This document shows positions 36,111-45,706 of a stretch of 64,000 nt of DNA, in pieces. The position numbers were made by a program, and so were the translations under genes. Position 1 is the stretch's first letter. Each line of letters begins with the position of its first letter. Source of the DNA: Pseudomonas yamanorum (lineage in GTDB: Bacteria > Pseudomonadota > Gammaproteobacteria > Pseudomonadales > Pseudomonadaceae); assembly GCF_900105735.1 (NCBI RefSeq), contig NZ_LT629793.1, forward strand, positions 3,100,001 through 3,164,000, given 5' to 3'. The notes under the pieces were generated by a model. The model worked only from the letters and a program-made list of their open reading frames with translations. It was not told the DNA's origin and made no database searches.

Positions 36111-37351
36111 TGTCTAACTTGGCACAAACACCCCCCCAGAGTGATCTGGACGTCGCCCCGCTGTTGTTGCCCGCCAAGGTGCTGCGCAACGACGCCGAGG
36201 CACTGAGCGCGGCTCATGAGCTGGCACAGGCTGCGCGCCTGCAAGCGGCCAAGCGCGATCAGCAACGCAAACTGCCTTGGGCTGAAATCGAACACTTCAC
36301 CCGCAGTGGCCTGGGCAGTATTTCCATTCCCCGTGAGTACGGCGGCCCGCAAGTGTCCTTTGTGACCCTGGCGGAAGTGTTCGCGATCATCAGTGCGGCC
36401 GACCCGGCGCTGGGGCAAATCCCGCAGAACCATTTCGGCATCCTGCACGTGCTGCAAGGTGCGGCCAGCGAGCGCCAGAAAAAGCAGCTGTTCCAGAGCG
36501 TGCTGGACGGCTGGCGCATCGGCAACGGCGGCCCGGAACGCGGCACCAAAAACACCCTGGACCTCAAGGCACGCATCACTGCCGAAGGCGACGGCTACGT
36601 CATCAGTGGCCAGAAGTTTTATTCCACCGGCGCGCTATTCGCCCACTGGGTGGCGGTCAAGGCATTGGACGATGAAGGCAAAGTCGTCATGGCGTTCGTG
36701 CGCCGTGGCACCGAAGGCCTGCGTATCGTCGATGACTGGTCAGGCTTTGGCCAACGCACCACGGCCAGCGGCACAGTGCTTCTCGATCAGGTGGCGGTGG
36801 ACGCCGAACTGGTGGTGGAGACGTGGCGCCTCGGCGAAGCGCCGGGTATCCAGGGCGCCGTTTCGCAATTGATCCAGGCGGCCATCGATGCCGGCATCGC
36901 CCGTGGTGCTCTCGAAGACACCATCAGCTTTGTACGCGAACGCTCCCGGCCATGGATCGACGCCAAGGTCGAGCGGGCCAGCGATGACCTGTATGTGATC
37001 GCCGATATCGGCAAGCTGAAGATCGAACTGCACGCCGCTGAAGCCCTGCTGCGCAAGGCCGGCCAGGTGCTGGATCAAGTCAGTGCCGCACCGATCACCG
37101 CGCAGTCAGCCGCACGCGCCTCGATTGCCGTGGCCGAAGCCAAGGTGCTGACCACCGAGATTTCCTTGCTTGCCAGCGAAAAGCTGTTCGAACTGGCCGG
37201 CAGCCGCGCGACCCTCGCCGAATTCAACCTCGACCGTCACTGGCGCAACGCCCGGGTGCACACCCTGCACGACCCGGTGCGCTGGAAATATCACGCGGTG
37301 GGCGCCTATCACCTGAACGGCACTTTGCCTGCCCGGCATTCCTGGATTTAA
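36110..37351 (+). CDS. SfnB-family sulfur-acquisition oxidoreductase (acyl-CoA dehydrogenase fold), copy 1
   Basis: A 413-residue acyl-CoA-dehydrogenase-fold flavoprotein. N-terminal helical domain with G-S-I-S-I-P-R-E-Y-G-G; middle domain with G-Q-K-F-Y-S-T-G-A-L-F-A-H-W (beta-barrel, about 158-171) and D-D-W-S-G-F-G-Q-R-T-T-A-S-G; C-terminal helices ending H-W-R-N-A-R-V-H-T-L-H-D-P-V-R-W-K-Y. The R-x-H-T-x-H-D-P signature is shared with SfnB/DszC-like monooxygenases that act on organosulfur compounds with FMNH2. It is the first of three genes with a 23-bp gap to the next. Copy 2 is closely related. Confidence 0.85.
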   Translation: MSNLAQTPPQSDLDVAPLLLPAKVLRNDAEALSAAHELAQAARLQAAKRDQQRKLPWAEIEHFTRSGLGSISIPREYGGPQVSFVTLAEVFAIISAADPALGQIPQNHFGILHVLQGAASERQKKQLFQSVLDGWRIGNGGPERGTKNTLDLKARITAEGDGYVISGQKFYSTGALFAHWVAVKALDDEGKVVMAFVRRGTEGLRIVDDWSGFGQRTTASGTVLLDQVAVDAELVVETWRLGEAPGIQGAVSQLIQAAIDAGIARGALEDTISFVRERSRPWIDAKVERASDDLYVIADIGKLKIELHAAEALLRKAGQVLDQVSAAPITAQSAARASIAVAEAKVLTTEISLLASEKLFELAGSRATLAEFNLDRHWRNARVHTLHDPVRWKYHAVGAYHLNGTLPARHSWI

Positions 37352-37374
37352 CGACCAGACCTCTGGAGAAACCT

Positions 37375-38568
37375 ATGACTCTTTCTCATCACGTCGCGGT
37401 TATTACCAGCGATGAACAAGCCCTTATTGTCGCCAGCGACCTGGCCGAAGACTTCCGCCGCGACAGCGCCTTGCGTGACCGCGAACGCCGCTTGCCCCTG
37501 CCCGAACTGGACGTGTTTTCCCGCTCCGGCCTGTGGGGCATCAGCGTACCCAAGGAATTCGGCGGTGCCGGCGTTTCCAACGTGACCCTGGCCAAGGTCA
37601 CGGCACTGATTGCCCAAGCGGATGCATCCTTGGGGCAGATCCCGCAGAACCACTTTTATGCCCTCGAAGTACTGCGGGTAAATGGCAGCCCGGCGCAGCA
37701 AAAACGCCTGTACGCCGAAGTCCTCGCCGGCCAGCGCTTCGGCAATGCCCTGGCGGAGCTGGGCACCAAGACCGCCCACGACCGCATCACGAAAATCACC
37801 CGCGACGGTGACGGTTTCCGTATCACCGGTCGCAAGTTCTACTCGACCGGTGCGATCTACGCCCAACGCATTCCCACGTCTGTAGTGGACGAAAACGGCG
37901 TGCAGCAACTGGCCTTTGTCACCCGTGACAGCCAGGGCCTGACTGTGATCGACGACTGGAGCGGCTTCGGCCAGCGCACCACCGGTAGCGGTTCGGTGGT
38001 GTTCGATAACGTGTGGGTCGCGGCCCAGGACGTGATTCCGTTCCAGAGCGCCTTCGAACGCCCGACCACCGTCGGCCCGCTGGCGCAGATCCTTCACGCC
38101 GCCATCGACACCGGCATCGCCCGTGCGGCCTATGAAGATGCGCTGCACTTCGTGCGCACCAAGACCCGGCCATGGATCGACGCCACCAGCGACAAGGCCA
38201 CCGAAGACCCGCTGACCCTGAAAAGCTTCGGCCACTTGAGCATCCGCCTGCACGCCACAGAAGCCCTGCTGGAGCGCTCCGGTGAATTCCTCGACCGTGC
38301 CCAGGCCGACAGCAATGCCGACACCGTCGCGGCCGCATCCATCGCAGTCGCCGAAGTACGCGCCCTCAGCACCGAGATTTCCTTGGCCGCCGGCAGCACC
38401 CTGTTCGAACTCGCGGGCAGCCAGGCCACCCTCGCCGAACACGGTCTGGACCGCCACTGGCGCAACGCTCGGGTGCACACCCTGCACGACCCGGTGCGCT
38501 GGAAGTACTTTGCTGTGGGCAATTACTACCTCAACGATGAAAACCCGCCACTGCGGGGGACTATCTGA
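37375..38568 (+). CDS. sfnB: SfnB-family sulfur-acquisition oxidoreductase, copy 2
   Basis: A 397-residue paralogue of the preceding gene with the same blocks: W-G-I-S-V-P-K-E-F-G-G, G-R-K-F-Y-S-T-G-A-I-Y-A-Q, D-D-W-S-G-F-G-Q-R-T-T-G-S-G and H-W-R-N-A-R-V-H-T-L-H-D-P-V-R-W-K-Y. Pseudomonas SfnB is needed for growth on dimethyl sulfone and other sulfones. Which copy corresponds to classical sfnB cannot be decided by eye. GGAGAAACC RBS. Its TGA overlaps the ATG of the LLM monooxygenase gene. Confidence 0.85.
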   Translation: MTLSHHVAVITSDEQALIVASDLAEDFRRDSALRDRERRLPLPELDVFSRSGLWGISVPKEFGGAGVSNVTLAKVTALIAQADASLGQIPQNHFYALEVLRVNGSPAQQKRLYAEVLAGQRFGNALAELGTKTAHDRITKITRDGDGFRITGRKFYSTGAIYAQRIPTSVVDENGVQQLAFVTRDSQGLTVIDDWSGFGQRTTGSGSVVFDNVWVAAQDVIPFQSAFERPTTVGPLAQILHAAIDTGIARAAYEDALHFVRTKTRPWIDATSDKATEDPLTLKSFGHLSIRLHATEALLERSGEFLDRAQADSNADTVAAASIAVAEVRALSTEISLAAGSTLFELAGSQATLAEHGLDRHWRNARVHTLHDPVRWKYFAVGNYYLNDENPPLRGTI

Positions 38569-39920
38569 TGGCCAAGAAAAAGATCCTGCTCAATGCCTTC
38601 AACATGAACTGCATCGGGCACATCAACCATGGCCTGTGGACCCATCCACGGGACACTTCGACTCAATACAAGACCCTCGAATACTGGACCGAACTGGCAC
38701 AGCTGCTGGAGCGCGGACTGTTCGACGGGCTGTTCATCGCCGACATCGTCGGGGTGTACGACGTCTACCAGAATTCGGTGGATGTGCCGCTCAAAGAGTC
38801 TATCCAGCTGCCGGTCAACGACCCGTTGCTGCTGGTCTCGGCCATGGCGGCGGTGACCAAAAACCTCGGCTTCGGCCTGACCGCCAACCTCACCTACGAA
38901 CCGCCGTATCTGTTCGCCCGGCGCATGTCGACCCTCGACCACCTGAGCCGTGGCCGGGTGGGCTGGAACATCGTCACCGGCTATCTGGACAGTGCCGCCA
39001 AGGCCATGGGCCTGACCGAGCAGGTCGAGCATGACCGGCGCTACGACCAGGCCGACGAATACCTGGAAGTGCTCTACAAACTCTGGGAAGGCAGTTGGGA
39101 AAACGACGCGGTGATCAACGATCCGCAGGCGCGGGTGTATGCCCAGCCGGAGAAGGTGCACAAGGTCGAGCACAAGGGCGAGTTCTATCAGGTGGAGGGT
39201 TATCACCTGTGCGAGCCGTCGCCGCAGCGCACGCCGGTGCTGTTCCAGGCGGGCAGTTCGGACCGTGGCTTGCTGTTCGCCGGGCGTCATGCCGAGTGCG
39301 TATTCATCAGCGGGCAGAACAAGGCCTCGACCAAAACCCAGGTGGACAAGGTGCGCGCCAGCGCCGTGGAAGCCGGGCGTAACCCGGACGACATCAAGGT
39401 GTTCATGGGGCTGAACGTGATTGTCGGCGCCACCGAAGAAGCCGCATGGGCCAAGCACGCCGAGTACCTGAGCTACGCCAGTGCGGAAGCCGGCGTGGCG
39501 CATTTCTCGGCATCCACCGCGATTGATTTTTCCCAGTACGAAATCGATGAACCGATCCAGTACGTGAAGAGCAACGCCATCCAGTCCGCGACCAAAAACC
39601 TGCAAAACAACGACTGGACCCGGCGCAAATTACTGGAGCAGCACGCCCTCGGCGGCCGCTACATCACCCTGGTGGGCTCGCCGGCACAGGTGGCGGATGA
39701 ACTTGAATCATGGATCAGCGAAACCGGCCTGGATGGCTTCAACCTGACGCGCATCGTCACCCCGGAAAGCTACGTCGACTTTATCGAACTGGTGGTGCCG
39801 GAGTTGCAGCGCCGGGGCTCGTACAAGACCGCGTATGACACCGGGACGCTGCGGGAAAAAGTGTTCCACCACTCAGCGCACCTGCCCGAACAACACACCG
39901 GCTCCACCTACCGACACTGA
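38568..39920 (+). CDS. LLM-class FMNH2-dependent monooxygenase (NtaA/SnaA/DszA family)
   Basis: A 450-residue TIM-barrel monooxygenase. Family marks: L-L-N-A-F-N-M-N-C (start), F-D-G-L-F-I-A-D, A-N-L-T-Y-E-P-P-Y-L-F-A-R-R, S-T-L-D-H-L-S-R-G-R-V-G-W-N-I-V-T-G-Y, and the C-terminal P-E-S-Y-V-D-F-I. The NtaA/DszA group oxidises substrates such as sulfones, nitrilotriacetate or pristinamycin using reduced FMN from a separate reductase, which is not in this locus. With two SfnB-like genes it probably desulfurises an organosulfur compound. One-base overlap with sfnB copy 2. Confidence 0.88.
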   Translation: MAKKKILLNAFNMNCIGHINHGLWTHPRDTSTQYKTLEYWTELAQLLERGLFDGLFIADIVGVYDVYQNSVDVPLKESIQLPVNDPLLLVSAMAAVTKNLGFGLTANLTYEPPYLFARRMSTLDHLSRGRVGWNIVTGYLDSAAKAMGLTEQVEHDRRYDQADEYLEVLYKLWEGSWENDAVINDPQARVYAQPEKVHKVEHKGEFYQVEGYHLCEPSPQRTPVLFQAGSSDRGLLFAGRHAECVFISGQNKASTKTQVDKVRASAVEAGRNPDDIKVFMGLNVIVGATEEAAWAKHAEYLSYASAEAGVAHFSASTAIDFSQYEIDEPIQYVKSNAIQSATKNLQNNDWTRRKLLEQHALGGRYITLVGSPAQVADELESWISETGLDGFNLTRIVTPESYVDFIELVVPELQRRGSYKTAYDTGTLREKVFHHSAHLPEQHTGSTYRH

Positions 39921-39925
39921 ACCAA

Positions 39926-40018
39926 AATGTGGGAGCTGGCTTGCCTGCGATTGCGGAGTGTCAGTTGAAGAAATGTCGCTGACCCACCGCTATCGCAGGC
40001 AAGCCAGCTCCCACAGTT
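39926..40018. repeat. REP pair, inverted (type A)
   Basis: AATGTGGGAGCTGGCTTGCC and facing GGCAAGCCAGCTCCCACAGTT with inner arms GCGGAGTGTCAG / CTGACCCACCGC. It separates the monooxygenase from the metQNI unit. Confidence 0.9.
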
Positions 40019-40061
40019 GACCGAGTTGCTCACACAAATACCTTATGACTGGAAATCCACG

Positions 40062-40877
40062 ATGAAAAAAACATTGCTCAGCCACCCAGTCAAAGCACTG
40101 GCCCTCGCCCTCGGACTCTTCAGCTCGGCGGTGTTTGCCGCTGACGCACCGTTGAAGGTCGGTACCACCGCCGCATTCGCGATTCCCCTGGAAGCCGCCG
40201 TCGAAGAGGCCGGCAAACAGGGTTTGAAAGTCGAGCTGGTGGAGTTCACCGACTGGATCGCACCCAACGTCAGCCTGGCAGCGGGCGATATCGACGTGAA
40301 CTACTTCCAGCACATCCCGTTCCTGGAAAACGCCAAGGCCGCCGCCGGGTTTGACCTGGTGCCGTTCGCCCCGGGGATCATCAACAACGTCGGCCTGTAT
40401 TCGAAGAAGTACAAAAGCATCAACGACCTGCCCCAGGGCGCCAGCGTGGCGATTGCCAACGACCCGATCAACAGCGGTCGGGGCCTGCAACTGCTGGCCA
40501 AGGCCGGCTTGATCTCCCTCAAGCCGGGCGTGGGCTACAAGGCCACTGAAGAAGACATCATCACCAACCCGAAGAAGATCAAGATCCTGCAAGTGGAAGC
40601 CGTGCAACTGGTGCGCGCCTATGACGACGCCGACCTGGTGCAGGGCTACCCGGCGTATATCCGCCTGTCCAAGACCTTCGATGCCGAGTCGGCGCTGCTG
40701 TTCGACGGCCTCGACCACCCGGAATACGTGATCCAGTTCGTGATACAGCCCAAGAGCAAAACCGACCCGCGTGTGATCAAGTTCGTCGACATCTACCAGC
40801 ACTCGCCGGTGGTGCGCGCCGCGTTGGATAAATCCCTTGGCAAGCTCTACCAAGTGGGCTGGGAAGATAAAAAATGA
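40062..40877 (+). CDS. metQ: MetQ/NlpA-family substrate-binding protein
   Basis: A 271-residue protein. Signal peptide [16 protein letters not shown] with cleavage at V-F-A/A-D and no lipobox cysteine. The NlpA-family region [10 protein letters not shown] and N-Y-F-Q-H-I-P-F-L and [10 protein letters not shown] are present. Such proteins bind methionine or related sulfur amino acids. The start at 40062 has GACTGGAAATCC; weak RBS. The stop overlaps metN (ATGA). The gene order after the organosulfur operon suggests uptake of a sulfur source. Confidence 0.9.
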   Translation: MKKTLLSHPVKALALALGLFSSAVFAADAPLKVGTTAAFAIPLEAAVEEAGKQGLKVELVEFTDWIAPNVSLAAGDIDVNYFQHIPFLENAKAAAGFDLVPFAPGIINNVGLYSKKYKSINDLPQGASVAIANDPINSGRGLQLLAKAGLISLKPGVGYKATEEDIITNPKKIKILQVEAVQLVRAYDDADLVQGYPAYIRLSKTFDAESALLFDGLDHPEYVIQFVIQPKSKTDPRVIKFVDIYQHSPVVRAALDKSLGKLYQVGWEDKK

Positions 40878-41992
40878 CCGCCGCCCACTCTCAACTGCGC
40901 GACCTGGGCTTGCCACCCAGGGACGCCGAGCAGACAGAACTGCACCCTGACCTGAACCGCGCGCACGTGCGCTTTATCAACCTGGGCAAGACCTATGACG
41001 GCCAATCCGTGCCCGCCCTGCAAGGCATCGACCTGGCGATCCAGCGCGGCGAAGTCTTCGGCATCATCGGCCGCAGCGGCGCCGGCAAGTCGTCGCTGAT
41101 CCGCACCATCAACCGCCTGGAACAACCGAGCAGCGGCCGGGTGTTGATTGACCAGGTCGACATCGGTGACTTCGACGAAGACCGCCTGGTAGCCCTGCGT
41201 CGACGCATCGGCATGATTTTCCAGCACTTCAACCTGATGTCGGCCAAGACTGTGTGGCAGAACGTCGAATTGCCGCTGAAAGTCGCGGGTGTGCCCAAAG
41301 AGCAGCGCGAGAAAAAGGTGCGCGAGCTGCTGGAGTTGGTGGGTTTGCAGGACAAGCACAAGGCCTATCCGGCGCAGCTGTCCGGCGGGCAAAAACAGCG
41401 GGTGGGCATCGCCCGTTCGCTGGTGCATGACCCACAGATTCTGTTGTGCGATGAAGCCACTTCGGCGCTCGACCCGGAGACCACCCAATCCATCCTCGGC
41501 CTGCTGCGGGAGATCAACAAACGCCTGGGCCTGACCATCGTGTTGATCACCCACGAAATGGCCGTGATTCGCGAAATCTGCGACCGCGTCGTTGTGCTGG
41601 AACACGGCCACGTGGTCGAGCAAGGCCCGGTGTGGGAAGTGTTTGGCAACCCGCAGCACGACGTCAGCAAAACCCTGCTGGCGCCGCTGCAACACGGCTT
41701 GCCTGAAGAGTTGCAAAGCCGTTTGCAGGCCAATCCGGCGTCCAAGGACGCTGCCGTGGTGCTGCGCTTGCAACTGACCGGGAGTGCCGAAGACGAACCA
41801 GACCTGGCGGCATTGTTCAGCGCCCTCGGCGGGCGCGTGCGTTTGCTGCAAGGCGGCGTGGAGCGTATCCAGGGGCATGCCTTGGGGCAATTGCTGCTGG
41901 CGGTGAGCGGCTCGGCCCTGACCGCCGAAGAACTGCGCGCCCGCGCCGGGCGCTGGGCACAACAGGTGGAGGTGCTGGGCTATGTGGTTTGA
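40874..41992 (+). CDS. metN: Methionine-type ABC transporter ATP-binding protein
   Basis: A 372-residue MetN: an N-terminal extension of about 30 residues, then ABC domain with Walker [10 protein letters not shown] (about 69-77), [10 protein letters not shown], Walker [13 protein letters not shown] and H-loop T-H-E-M. The C-terminal part from about 285 is the NIL regulatory domain, which binds methionine and inhibits transport in MetN. It overlaps metQ (4 bases) and metI (11 bases). Confidence 0.92.
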   Translation: MTAAHSQLRDLGLPPRDAEQTELHPDLNRAHVRFINLGKTYDGQSVPALQGIDLAIQRGEVFGIIGRSGAGKSSLIRTINRLEQPSSGRVLIDQVDIGDFDEDRLVALRRRIGMIFQHFNLMSAKTVWQNVELPLKVAGVPKEQREKKVRELLELVGLQDKHKAYPAQLSGGQKQRVGIARSLVHDPQILLCDEATSALDPETTQSILGLLREINKRLGLTIVLITHEMAVIREICDRVVVLEHGHVVEQGPVWEVFGNPQHDVSKTLLAPLQHGLPEELQSRLQANPASKDAAVVLRLQLTGSAEDEPDLAALFSALGGRVRLLQGGVERIQGHALGQLLLAVSGSALTAEELRARAGRWAQQVEVLGYVV

Positions 41993-42626
41993 TCGTTTAT
42001 TGCAGGGCGCCATCGACACGCTGTTGATGGTCGGTGTGTCATCGCTGATCGCGCTGCTGGTGGGGATTCCGCTGGCGGTGTTCCTGGTGACCAGCGACAA
42101 GGGCGGCATCTATCAGGCACCAGCGTTGAACCGGGTGCTGGGGGCGTTCGTTAACCTGTTCCGCTCGATTCCATTTTTGATTCTGATGGTGGCGCTGATC
42201 CCGTTCACCCGGCTGATCGTCGGCACCACCTATGGCGTATGGGCGGCGGTGGTGCCGTTGACGATCGCAGCCACGCCGTTCTTTGCGCGGATCGCCGAAG
42301 TCAGCTTGCGCGAAGTCGATCACGGCTTGATCGAGGCGGCCCAAGCCATGGGTTGCCGGCGCTGGCATATCGTCTGGCATGTGCTGCTGCCGGAAGCGCT
42401 GCCGGGGATTGTTGGCGGGTTCACGATTACCCTGGTGACGATGATCAACTCCTCGGCCATGGCCGGGGCAATTGGCGCCGGCGGGCTGGGGGATATTGCC
42501 TATCGCTATGGCTATCAGCGTTTTGACACGCAGATCATGCTCACCGTGATTGTGCTTCTGGTGATCCTGGTAGCCGTGATTCAGTTGGGCGGCGATCGGT
42601 TGGCCAGGGTTCTGAACAAGAGGTGA
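41982..42626 (+). CDS. metI: Methionine-type ABC transporter permease
   Basis: A 214-residue MetI permease with five transmembrane helices. The family features [16 protein letters not shown] and [20 protein letters not shown] are intact. It overlaps metN by 11 bases. The whole unit resembles metNIQ of other bacteria in reordered form (Q-N-I). Confidence 0.92.
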   Translation: MWFDRLLQGAIDTLLMVGVSSLIALLVGIPLAVFLVTSDKGGIYQAPALNRVLGAFVNLFRSIPFLILMVALIPFTRLIVGTTYGVWAAVVPLTIAATPFFARIAEVSLREVDHGLIEAAQAMGCRRWHIVWHVLLPEALPGIVGGFTITLVTMINSSAMAGAIGAGGLGDIAYRYGYQRFDTQIMLTVIVLLVILVAVIQLGGDRLARVLNKR

Positions 42627-42665
42627 GGTATAGTCGGGCCATCTCAGCGCCCGGTATTGCCCGCC

Positions 42666-43292
42666 ATGAAACTCGCCCCCGACGACCTCGACCAGATCAC
42701 CGCCACCACTCTCGGCCACTACAACAAAGTGGCCGAGGATTTCCGTGAAGGCACCCGCGATCACGATGTGAGCCAGAACATTGATGCGCTGCTGCGGCAT
42801 ATCCAGGGCGACGCGCCGTTTACCGTACTGGATTTTGGCTGCGGGCCGGGGCGGGATTTGCAGACGTTTACGCGCATGGGCCATATCGCGGTGGGGCTCG
42901 ATGGTTCGGAGCGCTTTGCACAGATGGCCCGGGAAGACAGCGGCTGTGAAGTGCTGCAACAGGACTTCCTGAAGCTGGATTTGCCCGCCGGGCGTTTCGA
43001 CGGGATCTTCGCCAACGCGGTGCTGTTCCATATTCCCAAGCAGGAGCTGCCGCGCATTCTTGGGCAGTTGCATGGGGCGTTGAAGGTCGGTGGGGTGTTG
43101 TTCAGCTCAAACCCTCGGGGTGAAAACCAGGAGGGTTGGAATGGGCCGCGGTATGGCTCGTATCACGACTTGCAGGCCTGGCAGGAACTGCTGACGGCGG
43201 CGGGATTTGTGGAGTTGGAGCATTACTACCGACCTGCCGGGCTGCCTCGGGAACAGCAGCCGTGGCTGGCGAGTGTGTGGAAGAAAGTTTAG
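42666..43292 (+). CDS. Class I SAM-dependent methyltransferase
   Basis: A 208-residue protein. SAM motif I reads V-L-D-F-G-C-G-P-G-R-D-L (about 53-64), followed by V-G-L-D-G-S (acid loop) and F-D-G-I-F-A-N-A-V-L-F-H-I-P (motif II/post-II region). The ATG at 42666 (M-K-L-A-P-D-D-L) is used; an upstream TTG at 42657 is in frame. The gene lies 39 bp after metI. The substrate is unknown; it is similar to general methyltransferase_11 members. Linkage to methionine transport may be accidental or point to SAM use. Confidence 0.8.
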   Translation: MKLAPDDLDQITATTLGHYNKVAEDFREGTRDHDVSQNIDALLRHIQGDAPFTVLDFGCGPGRDLQTFTRMGHIAVGLDGSERFAQMAREDSGCEVLQQDFLKLDLPAGRFDGIFANAVLFHIPKQELPRILGQLHGALKVGGVLFSSNPRGENQEGWNGPRYGSYHDLQAWQELLTAAGFVELEHYYRPAGLPREQQPWLASVWKKV

Positions 43293-43315
43293 AGCTGCAT
43301 TGCCTGAAACAGCCT

Positions 43316-43399
43316 CATCGCAGGCAAGCCAGCTCCCACCCTTGATCGGTGCAAGCCCTGACAACCCGGTCAAATGTGGGAGCTGGCTTGCCTGCGATG
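43316..43399. repeat. REP pair, tail-to-tail (type A)
   Basis: ATCGCAGGCAAGCCAGCTCC (left) and GGGAGCTGGCTTGCCTGCGAT (right) point away from each other, the reverse of most copies here. It lies in the convergent gap between the methyltransferase and GH129-like genes. Confidence 0.85.
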
Positions 43400-43414
43400 G
43401 ACTCACGGCCGCCA

Positions 43415-45586
43415 CTAATCCACCTGATACACCACGGCCTGCGCGCCAGGCACGAAAGCCGTAATACTGCGTTCAGCAAAATTCGCCACCAACCGCGTCC
43501 CATCAGCAAACGTAGTCTGCTGCACCTGCTTATCTTCCGTCAGCCAACGAAAATCCGTCATCGCCTGAGTCGCCAACCGCTCATGCAGCGGCCGAAAGAA
43601 CGCATCCTGGCGCTGAATCACCGGCAAGCGCTGCTTCACCGTCGCCGCACTCAGGTGATACAGCGGCGGCACGTTGTAGAGCAGTTGCGTCAGCTCGTTC
43701 TCGGCCCGCACGTTGCTCAGTTTCAGGCTGTCGAACAGCCAATGGTGGGTGGTGATCACAGAGCCGTGGAATACCGCCTGATACAGCGGCAGGCGCATCG
43801 CCGGGTCAAAGTAGACCGTGCGAAACGGCTCTTTCAGCGGTACGGACTTGAAGAACACCGCCGGCTGCTCTGGTGGATACCAAGCCCCGACGTAGTACGG
43901 CGACTGCTTGTCCTGGGTCATCTCCCGATCACCCCAGCCCAGCACCGGCGTTTGCATGCCGTGGGCAAACAGGATGCCTCGGGCGGTGATCGCGTTGCCG
44001 TCCTCGGAACCTGCCGGCAACTTCAGCGGGGTATTGATCCAGCGGGCTGCGTCGATATTGCCTTCGGCGTTTTGTGCCTGGGTCATGCTCGCACCCGTGC
44101 GATAGCTGTCGAACAACATGCTGGTGGCATAGGCGTCGAGGAACCAGGCGTTGAACCCGGACTTGGCCTGCACCGCCTTGATCCGCGCCTCCAGCAGCGG
44201 ACGCACGCAGCGCGGGTCGGTGTAGTGGCCGGACTTCTGGAAGCCTGTCTTCAACTGGCCGCCCTTCAACACGATCGCGCACTCGCCATAGGCCTTGCTG
44301 CCCAGGTGCGCGGTGGTCCAGTCGGGGTTTTCAGTGGCAGACAGTGCCGTTTCATATGAGTCGTAGGGCGCCATCAAGTAACCGGCGTCGACCCCGGCCT
44401 TCACCGCTTCAGGATGCCAGAGCCCACCTTCCCAGCCTTCGCCCTGAGTCACCAGCAGGCGCTTGAGACCGGCGTCTTTCAAAGCGTTGGTGACCGATAG
44501 GGTGTTGCCCCAGGTCTCGGGCGTTGTGCTCAAGGCACCGGCAAAGGCCACGGCCAACTCACGACGCAGCGCACCATAACCGTCAGCGAGTTGGGTCATA
44601 TTCGGCTCGGTGGAGGGCTGCCAACCCTGCCGGGCCTTTGTGCTGATCGCCGCATTCAGGCCGCGCAGCAGGACAGCCTGCTCATACGGTTGCTTGACCT
44701 GTCGAACCTGCGCAGCCTCTTTGTCCAGCAAGCCATTCAACTCCGCCGCCAGGCCTTTGCCACTGCGCAGCAGTTTGAGCAACTGCGGCCAATCACGCAC
44801 ATCACCCAGGCTCAGCAGGTCATTGCCCCACAGGTAGATATGGCTGGCGCCCAGCAGCTTTTCCGCTTCCGGGGTTTGCCGCAACTTGTCTGCCAATGGT
44901 TCAAAAAGCCCCTGCTCCACCAGCCATTGGTGATAGCGCTTGGCGCCGGCCAGCGGGTCGCTTTCGCCCAGGTGCAACAGCACGGTCATCGGCGCGGCGG
45001 GGTCCAGCGTGGTGAATTCATGGAAGGTGGACAACGCCAGCCCTTTACCGTCGGCCTGCCAGTGCAAACGGTTGTTGTAAGGATTGGTCATCAGCCAGTT
45101 GAGGGTGAACGCGCCGTGGTCCACGCCCCACAACGGCAAACTGAGGTCCTGGGTGGTGTTGACGTCGCCCTGCTCCAGCAGGAAGTCCTGCCACACACCA
45201 TTGCCCGCCGGTACGTAATGCCCTTCGGCCAGGGGCCAGATCAGGCCCTTGCCCATGGCACTGGCGGGTTGGCGCAGGATCGCCAACTCACCGGCATCAC
45301 GGGCGGTGATCGTCAGGGCGAGATCCCGTTGATCGAGGGTGGCGCTCAGTCGATAAGCGCCATCATCCCATTGCCAACTGGCCTGACTGGCGCTTTGGGA
45401 GAGCTGGTTGACCCGGTGCGCAGGGACGCCGCTTGAAGCCTGCACGGCGGTCTTGTCGCTGGGGATAACGTGGATCGCAAGTGTCGCCGGATCGATCTCA
45501 ACCCGCCACAGGGCGTTCTCCAGCACCGTGCCGGCAAGGGCCACGGGCGACAGCAACAAGCTACAAACCAGCAGAAAACAACGCAT
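43415..45586 (-). CDS. Exported glycoside hydrolase, GH129/GH101-related
   Basis: A 723-residue protein with signal peptide M-R-C-F-L-L-V-C-S-L-L-L-S-P-V-A-L-A. The N-terminal beta-rich part (about 20-210) resembles the substrate-binding domains of GH101/GH129-related proteins, and the central barrel has M-A-P-Y-D-S-Y-E-T-A, A-W-F-L-D-A-Y and H-H-W-L-F-D, with aspartates suitable as catalytic acids. The known family splits alpha-N-acetylgalactosamine linkages from glycoproteins; family membership is by eye and is the least certain part. Function in a soil pseudomonad is unclear. It stands alone; the RND efflux operon upstream is on the same strand with a 120-bp gap. Confidence 0.6.
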   Translation of the reverse strand: MRCFLLVCSLLLSPVALAGTVLENALWRVEIDPATLAIHVIPSDKTAVQASSGVPAHRVNQLSQSASQASWQWDDGAYRLSATLDQRDLALTITARDAGELAILRQPASAMGKGLIWPLAEGHYVPAGNGVWQDFLLEQGDVNTTQDLSLPLWGVDHGAFTLNWLMTNPYNNRLHWQADGKGLALSTFHEFTTLDPAAPMTVLLHLGESDPLAGAKRYHQWLVEQGLFEPLADKLRQTPEAEKLLGASHIYLWGNDLLSLGDVRDWPQLLKLLRSGKGLAAELNGLLDKEAAQVRQVKQPYEQAVLLRGLNAAISTKARQGWQPSTEPNMTQLADGYGALRRELAVAFAGALSTTPETWGNTLSVTNALKDAGLKRLLVTQGEGWEGGLWHPEAVKAGVDAGYLMAPYDSYETALSATENPDWTTAHLGSKAYGECAIVLKGGQLKTGFQKSGHYTDPRCVRPLLEARIKAVQAKSGFNAWFLDAYATSMLFDSYRTGASMTQAQNAEGNIDAARWINTPLKLPAGSEDGNAITARGILFAHGMQTPVLGWGDREMTQDKQSPYYVGAWYPPEQPAVFFKSVPLKEPFRTVYFDPAMRLPLYQAVFHGSVITTHHWLFDSLKLSNVRAENELTQLLYNVPPLYHLSAATVKQRLPVIQRQDAFFRPLHERLATQAMTDFRWLTEDKQVQQTTFADGTRLVANFAERSITAFVPGAQAVVYQVD

Positions 45587-45666
45587 GGGCAGGCCTTGGC
45601 AAAAGGATCAGGCCCGGAGGGTAAAACAATTGATCGGGTGCGAAGGGCAAAAAAATGTTTCAGGGA

Positions 45667-45692
45667 ACATTCCCACGTCCGTGTAGGAATGT
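45667..45692. repeat. Hairpin between RND operon and GH129 gene
   Basis: ACATTCC-CACG-TC-CGTG-TA-GGAATGT forms a two-part stem. It resembles the GTTCCCACG repeat at 52215 in part and lies 15 bp after the triC stop, so it may end the RND transcript despite lacking a T-tract. Confidence 0.55.
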
Positions 45693-45706
45693 CATCGCAG
45701 TGGCTG

